From the NCBI RefSeq assembly GCF_018320785.1, contig NC_054886.1, positions 30,081,732 through 30,145,731 of the forward strand: a stretch of DNA of 64,000 bases, written 5' to 3'. Each line of letters begins with the position of its first letter. Position 1 is the first letter of the stretch. This document shows positions 1 through 11,971 of this stretch, in pieces. The position numbers and the translations under genes are program-made. Under the pieces are notes generated by a model that saw nothing but the letters and a program-made list of their open reading frames with translations, searched no databases and was not told where the DNA came from. The DNA is from Cheilinus undulatus (taxonomy: Eukaryota > Chordata > Actinopteri > Labriformes > Labridae).

Positions 1-640
1 TCAGATTGTTCACATGCACAGAAATATTTGCATATATACACATGCTGATGAAGCATTTATTTTTCTATTTTTCACCAAACAAGTCAGTGCAACATATGCA
101 CAGCAGATATATGTACATTGGAGTGAACAGAGACATGCTCACAAAAAAACAGTAAACTGAAAAAGAAATTTGCAGTAAAAATGTGCAGAAAAATATATAG
201 AAAAAAAATAGGCAAGAAAAATAATCAGTTGATTGGTTGATGACATGATCAACTAAGGCTGCCCTGATTTCATTTGAAAGTTGTTGTCTTCTGTGGCCAT
301 GGACTCCTCTACCAGCTCTACCCCTACTTCTCACTCTTCCTCCCCCTCTCATTCTCACCCTCCCTCTTCCTCTCTCTGCAACGTCTTCCATTGTTGTTGT
401 TAAAAAAAAAAAAAAAGGTGTTCACCTTTAGTCTTTTTATAGTGCTTACTTCCTGATTGAAGTGGTAACAATTAACCATAGAGCTGTCTGGGTAGATGGC
501 ACATATATTGGTCAATTAGCTCATGTAGTGTCATTTTTAATGGCAGTGTTTCAAAATGGCAAACGTGTGACTTTATGTCAGATTGTTGTGTCTTATGCAG
601 ATGTAACGAGTGGTGTATCTGCCCTGCTGTGGTTCTAAAC
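1..640 (-). mobile_element. Tc1/IS630-like transposon remnant
   Basis: The minus-strand frame from 391 down to about 233 has an Arg/Gly-rich start followed by QQLSNEIRAALVDHVIN. This resembles the N-terminal DNA-binding region of an IS630/Tc1-type transposase common in fish. The match then runs into AT-rich non-coding sequence, so the catalytic domain is missing. Both ends of the element are estimates, because I could not pair terminal repeats. The family is recalled from motif resemblance only. Confidence 0.45.
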
Positions 641-762
641 CTCACTGGAAACACGCCCGTCATGTAGTGTCATCTGCGTTGTGTTCTGTCGTTGTGCTGA
701 AGGAGGACTCGGACCACAAGTTGCAGCTGGTTGTTCATTTAATAGAACCGTACTGATGGCAT

Positions 763-1127
763 CTGTACAAGTCAAAAGAAAATACAAAGGATCTGTGACA
801 TGCAGTGTCTCCCACACACACGGGTCTCCAGTCCCCTTCTCTCAGTGAGCAAGCATGAACTGCATTTTAATTTAGACATGCAAATTGTGCTTTTTAAACA
901 AGTTTAACTTGTTTTTTTAACAGAAAATGTTTCTAAATAAAACATACAAATAAATGAAATAAACCTTAAAAATGCTTAATGCATTTTACGGTGTATAAAT
1001 TGCAACCACTGTAACTATTTATGTAAACCATGAACATATGAAATACACATACCTGTACAAGTCAGAAGAAAATACAAAGGTTCTGTGACATGCAGTATCT
1101 CCCACACACACGGGTCTCCAGTCCCCT
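763..1127. repeat. Direct repeat pair of about 76 bp
   Basis: Positions 763-838 and 1052-1127 are nearly identical; both run from ctgtacaagtca to ggtctccagtcccc. A shorter shared piece (cttctctcagtgagca) occurs at about 836 and again near 1353. The copies may belong to an old duplicated element. I see no gene between 640 and 1737. Confidence 0.7.
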
Positions 1128-1736
1128 GTTAGCAGATAAACACATGGAGAAACCCTGTAGCACCTGGAAACGTGTCCACTAATAAACTTCTCAAAGTGCA
1201 GTTATAAAGTTTATACATGACTGACACAACTCTTCTGCATGTTAACAACCTTATGAGTGACTTATGATAACACAATGCAAGATTTTTCATCGTTTACAAA
1301 AAGAAATAAATGCTAACAGTCAGCAGAGAGCTAGAGTCCTTACCTTCTCTCAGTGAGCATAGCACGAACTGAGAGAAACACTGCACTGACGTCATGTAAA
1401 CAATGATCTCTTAAAGTGACAGTACAGGTATTAACAACACTGATAAATGGAGCCATAAAACGTGTTTTAACCATGATAAAACAAAATTTTCTCAGTTTCT
1501 GTCAGGATTTGGTGAAGTTTCATACATAAAAAAAGATATTATTTTAACCTGGTTACACAGAGAACCGTGTTCAGTGCAATTAAAAAGTGGCATTTTGAAT
1601 TGCAAAATGTGTGTAAAGCAGAAAATGTGTTTAGAGTTTTGGAGACTTGAGAAGAGGTTTTGCTCTCTTTGTGCCAGTTTAAATAACTGCGCTATGCATG
1701 TCATTTTAGTGTGTTAGCAATGGGAAAAAAAACTGT

Positions 1737-2530
1737 AAAAGCTCCATTCTTGTCTCATCAGACCAACAAACTTCCTCTCACTTGACCATGGAGTCTCCCA
1801 CATGCCTTTAAGCGTACTCTAGTCCAGATTTTATCCGAGTTTTCTTCAACAGTGGCTTTCTCTTTGCCACTCTCCCATAAAACTCTGACTGGTGAAGCCT
1901 TGAACTCCTTCAGAGTAGTCATAGGTGTCTTGGTGGACTCTCTCACTCATCTTCTTCTTGTAAGCTCACTAAGTTTGTGAGGACGGCCTGATCCAGGCAG
2001 ATTTACACATGTGCCATATTCTTTTCATTTCTTCATGATGGACTTAACTGAACTCTGGGGGATGTTCAGGGCCTTGGAAGTTTTTTGCATTCATCCCCTG
2101 ACTTAGACTTTTCAGTGACTTTTTCTCTGAGTTTCCTGGAGTGTTCTTTTATGTTCATGGTGTAATGGTAGCCATGAATATGGATTAACCAGTGACTTGA
2201 CCTTCCACACAGGTGTCTTTATACTACAGTCATTTCAGACACATTGAGTGCACACAGTTGATCCCCTATCACTAATTGTGAGACTACTAGCACCAACTGG
2301 TTGGACCTCTGTTGAATTACATCAGTCACTTTGATAGTGGTGAATATTTATGTAGTCACTGATCTTACATATTTTTCGTTTAAGTACTATTACTTTATAG
2401 AAATCTGTTTTCCCTTTGACATTAAATAGTTTTATTTTTTTGTTAAAAAAACAAAATTATATTGACCATGACTGATGTATAAAATCAATAAAAGGGTAAA
2501 CTAACCAAGGTTGAGAACACTTTTTAAGGG
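1737..2530 (-). mobile_element. Tc1-like transposon relic, family 1
   Basis: This is the reverse complement of the element at 16300-17320. The minus frame near 1758-1946 encodes TKTPMTTLKEFKASPV and LKACGRLHGQV, a decayed Tc1 transposase helix-turn-helix and linker region. The outer end near 2520 carries the same terminal sequence (gtttacccttttattgattt in reverse). The copy is cut at 1737, and the catalytic part is absent or full of stops. Confidence 0.7.
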
Positions 2531-2950
2531 TGCTATATCTTTGTCTAAACAAATATTTCAGAATCGTATCAGATTCTCTGAAGCTTGTTTCTCCCCACAA
2601 GGAGATTTTCTTTGTCAGGTTTATGGACCTAACTGGTTTTGAAAGTCATCACTATGTAAATGTTTGAGAAGTGTCTTCAGGAAAGTGTCAGTGTCAAAAG
2701 AAATTCAATGGAAATCAAGACTTAATCCAACACAAATAAAATGAAAGAGTCCTGTGTCACAAGAGAAGTAGAGAAAACACGTGGCTGGGATCCTAAAAGC
2801 CCAGTGAAGAGACCCAGCTCAGTCCTGTTATTAAAAGTATCAATGTATGTGTGTTGGATGAGCAGCATTGATGCTAGCCTCCTGGCTTACAGTTACTTCA
2901 TTTCGGAGATGAAAAGTGTGTCAAGCTGAGACTGAGTTCTGATCAATTCG
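2531..2950. repeat. Inverted copy of a lectin-unit flank
   Basis: About 2590-2860 is the reverse complement of 15985-16250, including the stretch around tcacaagagaagtagag. Weaker similarity continues to 2960 and is also seen at 44940-45050, inside an intron of the lectin pseudogene. Short open frames here are shared non-coding sequence. Confidence 0.6.
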
Positions 2951-2967
2951 TTTATTTGTGCCACTTT

Positions 2968-3640
2968 TTATGTTTCAACTTTTTTATTTTCAGAAAAAGA
3001 GAGATGCATTACAAAAGTACAATAAAAAAGTATACAACGTCCCATACAGGGGGCTCGTGCACATCTGTCACATCTATCCTCCAGCTTGTCTGGATACAAC
3101 TTTGAGAGTTTTGCTTTACTGTAATGAAGCCTATGAAGCACCTTAGATTGTATGAGTCTAGCACAGCTGGAGGATGAGTTGACCCCCTTCAGGGCCTCGT
3201 TCCAGAAATCATCAGAAAAAACGGTCTGCAGTTCTTCCTGCCACTCTTTCCTGATTCTGTCAAGAGCAGGTTCATCCTTCGCCATCAAGAAAGCATAAAG
3301 GTGGGAAACATGGCCCTTGGGTAAGGCACTCGCCTTCAGCAGCAGGTCAACGCCACTAGGTGGGGGGATTTGGGGAAACTGAGGAGAATGAGTTCTGACA
3401 AAATCGTGTGACTGAAAGTATCTAAAAAAGTCAGATCTGTTTAGAACAGAATTATTACATAATTGGTCAAAACTAGCAAATAGGTTGTCTAAAAATAAGT
3501 TCAGTAGGTGCTGAATACCCTTTTGTTCCAAGGATTTAAACCTAGGGTCAATCCTGGCAGCTAAGAATAAATGGTTATTACAAAGAGGGGTCATTTGGGG
3601 TAACGAGAGCCACCCACAATGACGTCTAGTCTGAGCCCAT
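2968..3640 (-). mobile_element. L1-like LINE fragment, C-terminal RT region
   Basis: A minus-strand open frame of 208 codons contains LIQSKVLHRLHYSKAKLSKL and ends in a CDRC zinc-knuckle-like motif. This arrangement matches the region downstream of reverse transcriptase in fish L1-type retrotransposons. The catalytic RT core is missing and the fragment stops soon after the CDRC motif. It sits between two similar short sequences (tttgtgccactttttat near 2955 and tttgtggaacttttta near 3640). These could be a decayed target-site duplication. Confidence 0.65.
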
Positions 3641-4370
3641 TTGTGGAACTTTTTAACCCCCTTTCATCATTGTTTCTGTCTATTTTGGCACATTTGTTGC
3701 CATGGTTAACTGATTTTTGGAATTTTTAGCTAAGTCATTGCCACTTTTACCTTTTTTTTCCACGTTCAAAACACTTTAACCCTTTTTTTGCCACGTTCCA
3801 AACACTTTAACCCTTTTTTGCCACGTTCCAAACACTATTAGCCTTTTTTTTTGCCACAATCCAAATGATTTTAACTCTTTTTCGCCATAATGCAAACACT
3901 TTTAACCCTTTTTTGCCACGTTTCAAATACTTTAACCCTTTTTTGCCACAATCCAAACACTTTAACCCTTTTTTGCCACAATCCAAACACTTTTAACTCT
4001 TTTTCGCTGTATTGCAAACACTTTATACCATTTCTTTGACCATTTTGACACTTTTAGCCAAATTTTTGCACTTTTACCCATTTTTGACACTTTTTATTTT
4101 TCTTACTCTTATTCGCTGATTTACCAATACCCCCTGCCTCTTTTGACCTTTTTTGCCACTTACAATCAATATTTACCACTCTTGAACCACTTTCTGCCAG
4201 TTTTCTCCATGTCAAACCCATTTTTGCAATTCATAAACTTTTTTTCACTTTTCATACTGTTTTTACTACAGCACTGCCAATTTTTACCCCTTCAAGCAAT
4301 TTGTTGCTACTTTTAACCAATTTCTGCATGTTTTAGTGAAATTTAACCTCTTTTAACCCATTTCAGTCGA
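3641..4370. repeat. Degenerate minisatellite, about 30-bp period
   Basis: Units of the form ttttaacccttttttgccac followed by gttccaaacac repeat from about 3770 to 4020. Looser copies of ttttgccac and ttttaaccc continue to 4370. The same composition occurs at 24480-24610 and at 45090-46190. Non-coding. Confidence 0.8.
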
Positions 4371-5338
4371 TAATCCAACGTTGTAGTTTAAGCATTTATT
4401 GTGGCAACATGTTTGCCAGGGAGCCCAATGCTAGCTGCTGTAGCTACTAGCTACTATATAATAGTCCTGGATGTGCATCACCTTCAGGCCATTCTCCTTG
4501 TGCACCACTACAGCCAGAGGAATACACCATCCAGACGAGTTAGGCATAAAGCAGCATTTCAGTTGATAAAGGCATTTTGCTATCCTTAACCCAGTAAACC
4601 ACCTGATATGCATTATCAGAGGAAGGCAGAGCAGATGCTCTTCAAACATGGAAAGGTCGACTTTGATTGAAGTCGTTGATGGGTCAGATCTTTCTTCTGA
4701 GGTTTGGGGTGTCATTGGAAGAAAGATCAACAGCTTGCAATTTTGCATAGATGTGTAGAATGGAGTAGCTCCACAGAGTGTAGCTCAGGAAGATAATGTA
4801 GCTTGAGTGCCAGGAGCTCATCATGTGTGACACTATAGCTGGAGGAAGCAGACCCACGGGGCAGCAAGCCAGGAAGCAGTTTTTTCATCATGGAAGGAAA
4901 ATAAATTGTTTTAGTGAATGAATACCCCATCAATATTTGTTCACTGGAATGTTTTAGAAAATGTGACTCCAACTCTTTTGGGACTGAAGAATGAAAAGCA
5001 AGATCCTTTAAAGATGAAGAAACTATAAATATTGCTACACTTGAAAGCCCCCCAAAGTATTATGGGCAACTGCCGCCAACGTCAGATAGAAGTATGGTGA
5101 TAACAGCCGTAGCTTAACTTAAGACACCAACCAGTGCAGCAGTGTGCCATCCAAGTAGTCTGTAACTGTTGCATGACATATGATACATGACACATGAAAC
5201 GTGACACATGATACATTTAAAGTCGAGTTACAAACAAGATGAAGAATTCTGAGAAGGCTCAGGGCTGAAGAGATGTGGTGTATTTCAAGCTGGATCTGCC
5301 AGCATTGCTTGATACCGTGCAACTTAAGAAATCTACTG
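4371..5338. other. Unassigned segment, no recognisable gene
   Basis: Two minus-strand open frames (4431-4748, 105 codons; 4727-4972, 81 codons) overlap slightly and could be parts of one decayed transposon protein. I recognise no motif in either. No splice signals, repeats or RNA genes stand out. The left border of the piggyBac-like element follows at 5339. Confidence 0.4.
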
Positions 5339-5582
5339 TTAACTCATTGAGTGCCATTGATGTATATATACGTCAAAGTGTTTTTTTGGCGGCAGGCACA
5401 AGGGGGCTCTCTCACGCTCCCTGTGAGTAATTTTGGGCCTTCTGGGATACGTAGTCGGATGTTTATAGTCGGAACACGGAAGAGACGGTAGATCAAAGCT
5501 ACGGGGATAAGAGGTGGAGACCCTGGGGTCAAAGAGAGAGCGATCATTACGGAGGTAATCTAAGCTAAAAGTTATTAAATAG

Positions 5583-7028
5583 ATGCTGGAAGAAACTTTA
5601 AACTTTTGTCTGAAAAATCGCTTACTTACTGAAACCGACACCGAACTTAACGACAGCGAATCCAGGGATCAGCATGGCCATTCATCTGCCTATGCCGGCC
5701 AAGAGGCTAAAGAATGCTGCGAGGTCTCCCCCGCGCGTTGGAGGAAAAAGGCAGCTGCTCACCAGCTTGATACATACAGCGACAATGTCACACATTTAAA
5801 AGGTTCAAAACTTACACCAGTATAAAAAAAGTCTTTCCACTGTTAAAAAAAAAACTTAAAGGCATGTGAGCAGTTAAAAATGTTTATTTTCCAGAGTTTA
5901 GAATTGAACAAAGTAAAATAGATGTTTAAACTAAAACAAGATAAAACAGGCTATTTTAGTAAAACCTAAAATCCTTTAAATAAAAAAATTGTTCTTTTTT
6001 TTGGCGCTAAAATCAGATTAAAACACAATCCAAGGTCTCTAGTGGCTGAAGCTGGTTACAGTTAAAGTACAGTTGGGTTACTTCCTTGAGAAGAGTTCTT
6101 TTCAGGGAACAGGTGACGCGGGTCTGTAAGAACGCAGCGCAGCTTCCTCTTTGGGCCTCCGTACCTCCGTGGCCTTCTCGCCGCCGCCCCACCGATGCTC
6201 CACAGCGCTGTGGAGGAGGGAGAGTGGCTCAGACTAGGTACAGCCAAAATGCAGAGAATCACACACACCCTCTGGTAAGTAGGCTTGGTTGCTTTCCTTT
6301 ACTTAGCTTTGATAGGCGTTGTAACAAGCCTCCTCCGCGTCCAACGCTCCCTGTAGTCTTCACCCCCCCCCCCGCTTTGGCGCAGTCGCAGCCCAGCTCC
6401 AGTCTGCTTCCGTCCTCCCCACTCGAACCGGCAGCTACAGAAAGCAAGCGGTCATCAGTAATCCAACTTTACACCAGACAAGCTCACACACTCCCAACAG
6501 CAGAAGACTGGACACCGTCCTTTACTTATCTTTGTTAGCGCATTGTCTCAGTCTCTGTTTTAGTCCTCCAGTCCCACGTCCGCGCCCGGCTCCCTCCGCT
6601 CCGTCTCCGTCTTCCTTTGTCTCTTTGAGCCTCCTTGAGTTCACTCTCCGTCCCTCTCGCTTTCCTCTCCCAGTCTGCCCTCTATTCACACCTGTGAGTC
6701 TTTTTAAAATCAGCTCAATGTCCTTCCATCCAATCAGTGGCGGGTACACAGTCCAATTAGTCTCAGCTGCGTTAATCAGTTGTCTCACTAGCGAAATCGG
6801 TAAAACTAATTAAAAAAACACACGATTAAAAACTGGCAAATAAAAATCATTCAATTAAAACTACACAAAATCATGCAAATAAAAATCAGACAACTTATTG
6901 TTCTAAAGGGAGACATGACTGGCACTGTGACAACAACACTTCAGAGACCGACTTTTCAAACCCAGACTGTGAGGAATGGCTGCTGAGTGAGCGAAGCAGA
7001 TCTTGTTCTCTGTCCCAGAGTGATGGAG
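5583..7028 (+). pseudogene. piggyBac-like N-terminal exon split by an LTR
   Basis: The frame opens at ATG 5583 and reads through an acidic region rich in Glu, Asp, Ser and Thr, as in piggyBac transposase N-termini. It is broken at 5785 by an LTR. If the LTR and one copy of its 4-bp target repeat are discounted, the frame continues in phase from 6937 to 7028 through a second acidic stretch (LLSERSRSCSLSQ) and ends at a donor (GAG/gtaagt). The next possible exon, after an AG at about 7117, soon reaches a stop. The rest of the transposase is missing. The superfamily rests on the TTAA-flanked ends and the acidic style, not on a catalytic motif. Confidence 0.6.
5786..6932. mobile_element. Solo LTR, about 1.15 kb
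   Basis: The segment begins TGTCACA and ends TGTGACA, a TG...CA inverted end typical of LTRs, and is flanked on both sides by ACAA (5782-5785 and 6933-6936). Inside is a GC-rich block (about 6100-6680) between AT-rich arms, with a splice-donor-like site near 6275. There is no gag or pol between LTRs, so this is a solo LTR left by recombination. Its class (Gypsy or endogenous retrovirus) cannot be told from the sequence alone. Open frames inside it are not genes. Confidence 0.7.
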
Positions 7029-7210
7029 GTAAGTCAACGTTAGAAACTCACTGATTATTCAGCCAAATTTATCGAATGAAACAGTCACTCATGTGCTCCT
7101 GCTCTGTGATTTCAGAAGCAGACTTGAGAGAAGAGTAAACCCCATGCAGTTCTACAACACCGTCTGTTGGCAGGAAAAGAGGTAAGAACAAAAAGATTCT
7201 TTATTATAGA

Positions 7211-7235
7211 TTATATATATATATATATATATATA
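7211..7235. repeat. (TA)n microsatellite
   Basis: Uninterrupted TA dinucleotides inside the piggyBac-like element. Confidence 0.95.
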
Positions 7236-7762
7236 AAACATATTTTATATTATATTACTTCTATAATTTACAGGCAGTGCCAGGGGACAGGCAGGAGAGG
7301 ACGTGGGCGTATAGGGGGTCACGTGGAGGCCGTCCAGTTCCATAGTGTGAATGACAGTCACTGGAAGCACTGTGATTTATTTTACAGTAAAATAGCATTT
7401 GTAATTTTCAGATGTCTTTTATGTCACTGAAGGCAAAATTTTATAACATTCAAATCACAGTTTTGCTTGACAGACTCTCTTTCACAAAAATGCATTTTTC
7501 TCAGCTTTCTAGGAAAAAAAAGGTCTCTTTGGTGAAACTAGCCTCTATTCGACTTCAGATAAATCAAGAATGGAACAAGCTGCAAACAAACATTTTTTTC
7601 CATGATGAATTAGAGAATTTGTTCTTTCATTTGAGCTATTCTGTGTTTTCAGAGTCATAGTACAAAATATTCTGTAGGTCTTGAAAGATGACTCAAAATG
7701 GCCAAAAATGCTGGCACAAACCACTTTCCATTTTATAAAAGGGCTGGCACTCAATGAGTTAA

Positions 7763-8317
7763 AGATCAAAAGAGGCTAGCACAGCAACACAATGCAATCC
7801 AAGAATTATTAATATCATCATTTACCAACTTTAAATCACCCCAGCCAAGTAAAGGGACAATGTGTGTAAGCTGAAGGAAATCAAACTCTGTTGGATACAC
7901 TCATGACAAATGCTCATTCATTCTTACAAGAGCATCACGCCTGAGTGGCAGCCATCATCCACTACAAGGTGTTTCCTTAATTCAAACAGATTAAGCAAAT
8001 ATTTGCTTATCACGAGTCAATGTTAGTCTGGTATTAAATTCTAAAGAGAGAGGTTAACTCCAACGTGCAGCATTGGCAGTTTAGTAAAAGCTGTTCAATT
8101 ACTTGGCTCAGATATTTCCTTTTGCATATTTCAGCTTTGTTCTGATCAAGTCTTTCATAGATGTTTAAACATTGAAGCTCTGCAATTGCCTTTAAAAATG
8201 TATCTTTAGCGTTGTGCATGCTGTGCTATTATGCATAAATTATGGAAGATTGACTAACAGCACGCAGCAGAACAAAAAGCATCAACTGAACCAAGATACA
8301 TCATTCACAGATAACTG
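7763..8317. other. Intergenic, nothing recognised
   Basis: AT-rich sequence between the piggyBac-like element and the 3' end of the LINE on the minus strand. The single minus frame (8034-8219) has no motif. I see no gene, RNA or repeat. Confidence 0.5.
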
Positions 8318-9262
8318 TGCATTCTCTTTATTTATTTAAACTTGAAAATCATTGAGGGCGAGCCCTCATTTACAATGATGTCAAGCATAAAAGTAATGAA
8401 AATGCACGATATCAGACATATTCAAAAGACAAAGTACATTTGGAAGTTAAAAAAAAAACATAATATCAATCAGAAAAGGCACATCAAAGTCAGGTGACAC
8501 AAGTGCAATCAGAGCACAAGAAATTCAGTAATAATGATTTGAAATGCCCCACAGTAACCAGTTCTTTGATTTTTAAAGTGCTCTGCACTGGGTTCAAAGC
8601 AGCTGGTGCAAAGAAACTAAAGGCAGATCTGCCAAGCTCAGAATGGACTTCTGGAACCTGGAGAGTTAGGCAGTAACTAGAATGGGTGTTATGTGTTCCA
8701 GAGGACCAGGCTAACATGGAGGAGATGTAAGGAGGACACATCCCAAGTAGAGCCTTGTAAATAAACATGTATGTATGCAGGTCGCGCCTCTCTGAGAGCG
8801 ACGTCCACCCAACCTCACCGTAAAGGATGCAGCGGTGAGTGTTATAGGCATCACCAGTAATGAACCTAAGTGCAGAGTGGAAAACAGCATCTAGGGGTTT
8901 TAGATTTGCAGCCGAGGCATGCCTGTACAAAATAACAGCACAATCCAACACTGATAAAAGGTTGCCTCAACCAGAGTTTTTCTACAATGCAGAGGAAAGT
9001 ACGATTTATTTCTATAGAAAAAGCCAATTTTTTGACAAATGTACCAACCAAATTAGAAACGTGATTTTTAAAAGTAATCTTCTGATCAATGCAAATGCCA
9101 AGATATTAATATTCTGACACTCTTTCAATATTGGTGCCACCATTAGTAGTAAAATAACACTCTCAAAATCAATGTTTTTAGCTCTAGAAAAGAGCATAAA
9201 CTTGGTTTTCTCTGCATTTAGAACTAGCCTGTGATTGGTCAGAGCAACCTCAAAATCATTAA

Positions 9263-10551
9263 GGTTGTTTTCACACCTGATTGTCCGGGGGACTCGGTCC
9301 GTTTTGGAACAGAAATTGCAACATTGTTGCACTTTCCTTTGGTTTGGTTTGGTTTGCATTCATACGGCTCTTTGTTAAACAGACCAAAACATCTGAACAC
9401 CTACAACATCTGCCCACTAGGGGCGCTGTCGTCACAAACAAATGGCGACCAAGAAGAAAAGCTGGCATAGAAGAAGACGAAGCGGGGAAATCCAGCTCCT
9501 TCCACCAGTGTTTTTTCCACATAAACAATGAAAAAAAAAAAAAAACAGAATTGATGCTGTCTTGGGGTTTCTGTTCTTGCACTGGGGCATAAGGAGCAGC
9601 CAGCGAGACGGTGAGATGTCCAACATGCCGTTCTTTACATGAGATGAATAAATAAGCACGGACCACGACGTGTTGCCATGGATACATAAACGCTAAGCGA
9701 GGTACCGCCATGTACACTGCCTGGGCAAAAAAAAAAAACTTCGCCACCTGGATTTAACTAAGCAAATAGGTACAACCCTCCTATTGGATAATTACTGCAT
9801 GGGCGATTATCTTTCAGCTGGCAACAAGTTATTTAACCCCAGCTGATGCAATGAATAACTTCTTATTTCTTAAACTATGGATTTTTTCTTCCCTAATGGC
9901 ACGGGCATATTCCAAGATGACAATGCCAGGATTCATCGGGCTCAAATTGTGAAAGAGTGGTTCAGGGAGCATGAGACATCATTTTCACACATGGATTGGC
10001 CACCACAGAGTCCAGACCGTAACCCCATTGAGAATCTTTGGGATGTGCTGGAGAAGGCCTTGCGCAGTGGTCAGACTCTCCCATCATCAATATTAAAATT
10101 AATGCAACACTGGATGGAAATAAATCTTGTGACATTGCAGAAGCTTATCGAAACAATGCCACCGCAAATGCATGCTGTAATCAAAGCTAAAGGCAGTCCA
10201 ACAAAATATTAGTGTGTGGTCTTTTTTTGGTGACGACTTTTTCTTTTGGCCAGGCAATGTATTTGAGTATATTAAATCACATATAAATCCTTATATTATT
10301 ATGCTTTATGCCACGTCCTGTCTTTGGTTCACAAGATGCTCCACTTTGCTTTCACATCTCAAACGAACCGCACCAGGGTTTGGTTGGAAGCGGACCGAGA
10401 CCCCCTGTTTTCAAGCGGACCAGAGTCTGCTTGTTTGGTCCGCATCAGAGTTCGTGTGAGCTTTCACACCACTCCCAACGAACCGGACTATCCAGAAAAA
10501 CGGACCAGAGTTTGTTTAAAGCGGACCAAACAGCTCTGGTGTGAATGCGCC
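9263..10551. mobile_element. MITE with TTAA target site, nested in LINE
   Basis: Flanked by TTAA (9259-9262 and 10552-10555). The ends are inverted and similar (GGTTGTTTTCACACC on the left; GGCGCATTCACACC on the right, reverse strand), with more inverted similarity inside around cggaccag. TTAA suggests a piggyBac-type transposase mobilised it. It codes for nothing itself. Discounting it with one TTAA joins the LINE frame as LQSC-F-NDFEVALTNHR. A Tc1-like element is nested inside at 9715-10259. Confidence 0.75.
9715..10259 (+). mobile_element. Tc1-like transposon, internally deleted
   Basis: Flanked by TA (9713-9714 and 10260-10261). The inverted ends are CACTGCCTGGGCAAAA on the left and CATTGCCTGGCCAAAAG on the right (reverse strand). 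The frame 9877-10212 (111 codons) encodes the C-terminal half of a Tc1-type DDE transposase: [18 protein letters not shown] holds the second catalytic Asp, and [18 protein letters not shown] the third acidic residue in the DxNPIE(N)LW motif. The DNA-binding domains and first catalytic Asp are deleted, so this copy is inactive. Confidence 0.85.
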
Positions 10552-10639
10552 TTAAAACAGCTCTGAAGAGAACACACAGCAGACTGAACATTATCAGCAG
10601 TGCAATACAAAACTTTACTGCGTCTATGTCACGTGAATT

Positions 10640-11339
10640 TGGAGACCAATCAAACATGCCTTACCTGCTCGTCCATATCACATGGCTTTAAGGACCAATC
10701 GGACATGTCCACCCTGCCGTACCATGTGACTTTGAGGACCAATCATTAATGAGTAACAGATTTCAGCAACTCCACTCGCTGGCATATGAAGTCATTTTAT
10801 AGTCTGTGATGTGAACCTGGCTGTCTTCCTCACTCAGTGTGGCCCCTAAGTCAATTTCAAAATTGTAAGAAAACATAAAAAATACTGAGACCACATGCCA
10901 ATACCACAAGACCAAATTGTAAACATAACAAACATAACAAGATAAATATTTCTATGAAAATATTCAATGGCTTGTAATTCTTACATTTTTGTTTCAAATT
11001 AGTGGGTATAGATGGCCAGCCATTCTATCTGAATTTAAAAAAAGAAAAATTGGTTATAGTGTGGATATTTTAATTATATATACAAGTTTGTGCTATGATT
11101 ATAGTTTATTCTATTTTTTTTTACCTTCTTAAACATTTTAATTTAATTGAATTTTCCCCCTAAATAAATTTCTGACTGACCTGCATACGCCTTTTTAACT
11201 GCCAGAAATGTGTAACTTTTGAAAGTTTGTGAGCTCAATATTTTATTCTTTCTTCAAAAGTATCGCTATCAGTATCGATAAAATTACATCAGAAAGTATC
11301 AGTATTGTATCGAATTAAAAAACATTGGTATCGCCCATC
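10640..11339. other. Unassigned insertion within the LINE
   Basis: This sequence separates the RT N-terminal part from the later RT segment and replaces the active-site region. It is AT-rich on the right. Its end near 11270-11335 (gtatcgctatcagtatcg ... attggtatcgcccatctc) looks like the terminus of a hAT-type fish repeat. A tandemly similar pair of motifs (ggaccaatca, catgtgac) lies at 10640-10750. No gene is recognised. Confidence 0.4.
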
Positions 11340-11971
11340 TCTATCAGACTGGTGTGTATTTAAAACAGAATAATCTAAAAGAAATGATCTGAGTTTCTCA
11401 TTTACCAAAGATTCGAATATTTTAGCAAGGCATGACAGTTTAGAGATAGGCCTGTAGTTGTTCATGACTGCTGTTTCAACACCTTTGTGGAGGGGAGTGA
11501 CATATGCAGTCTTCCAAGCCAAGGGAACAGTACAAGATAAAATAGATTAAAGATATATGTAATGTTGTTCACTAAAATAGAGGCTGCAAGCTTTAAAAGG
11601 CAGTGATCGAGATTATCGTCCCCAGTAAAATATTTGGAGTCCAAAGCTAATAAAGCACTGAGAACTTAATCAAAGGAAAAGGGTTGCAGAGTAAATTTGG
11701 ATCTTGATCTTGGCATGGCCTGGGAGGAATGATCAATAATAGAGAGAGGGGGTCTCATGTATCTTTTTTCAAATAGATTGCCAGCCGCATTAAAGTGATC
11801 ATTAAAGGCCACACAGATGTCTTTGTGGTCAGTTATTATGGTGCCATCAGCTGAGGTAAGGTGAGGGGGAGGACTTCTGATTAAGGGAATTTATCCCCTT
11901 CCAGAATTTTGAGGGCTTAGAGTGGGGATTGGGAACAAGAATCAAATAGAAATTCATTTTAGCCTTCCGTA

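Larger units (their letters stand above)
5343..7758 (+). mobile_element. piggyBac-like DNA transposon, non-autonomous
   Basis: The element is bounded by TTAA at 5339-5342 and 7759-7762, the target duplication of the piggyBac superfamily. Perfect inverted ends CTCATTGAGTGCCA lie directly inside. The left part carries an acidic N-terminal exon like those of piggyBac transposases. No catalytic DDD domain is seen, so the copy cannot mobilise itself. An LTR (5786-6932) is nested inside it. Confidence 0.85.

Noticed and set aside
3770-4020. Regularly spaced repeats like a CRISPR array
   Set aside because: The whole 30-bp unit repeats with no unique spacers, and the genome is a vertebrate; it is a minisatellite.
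6086-6538. 150-codon open frame, proline and serine rich
   Set aside because: Lies wholly inside the solo LTR in a GC-rich block; low complexity, no motif, and another frame is also open on the other strand.
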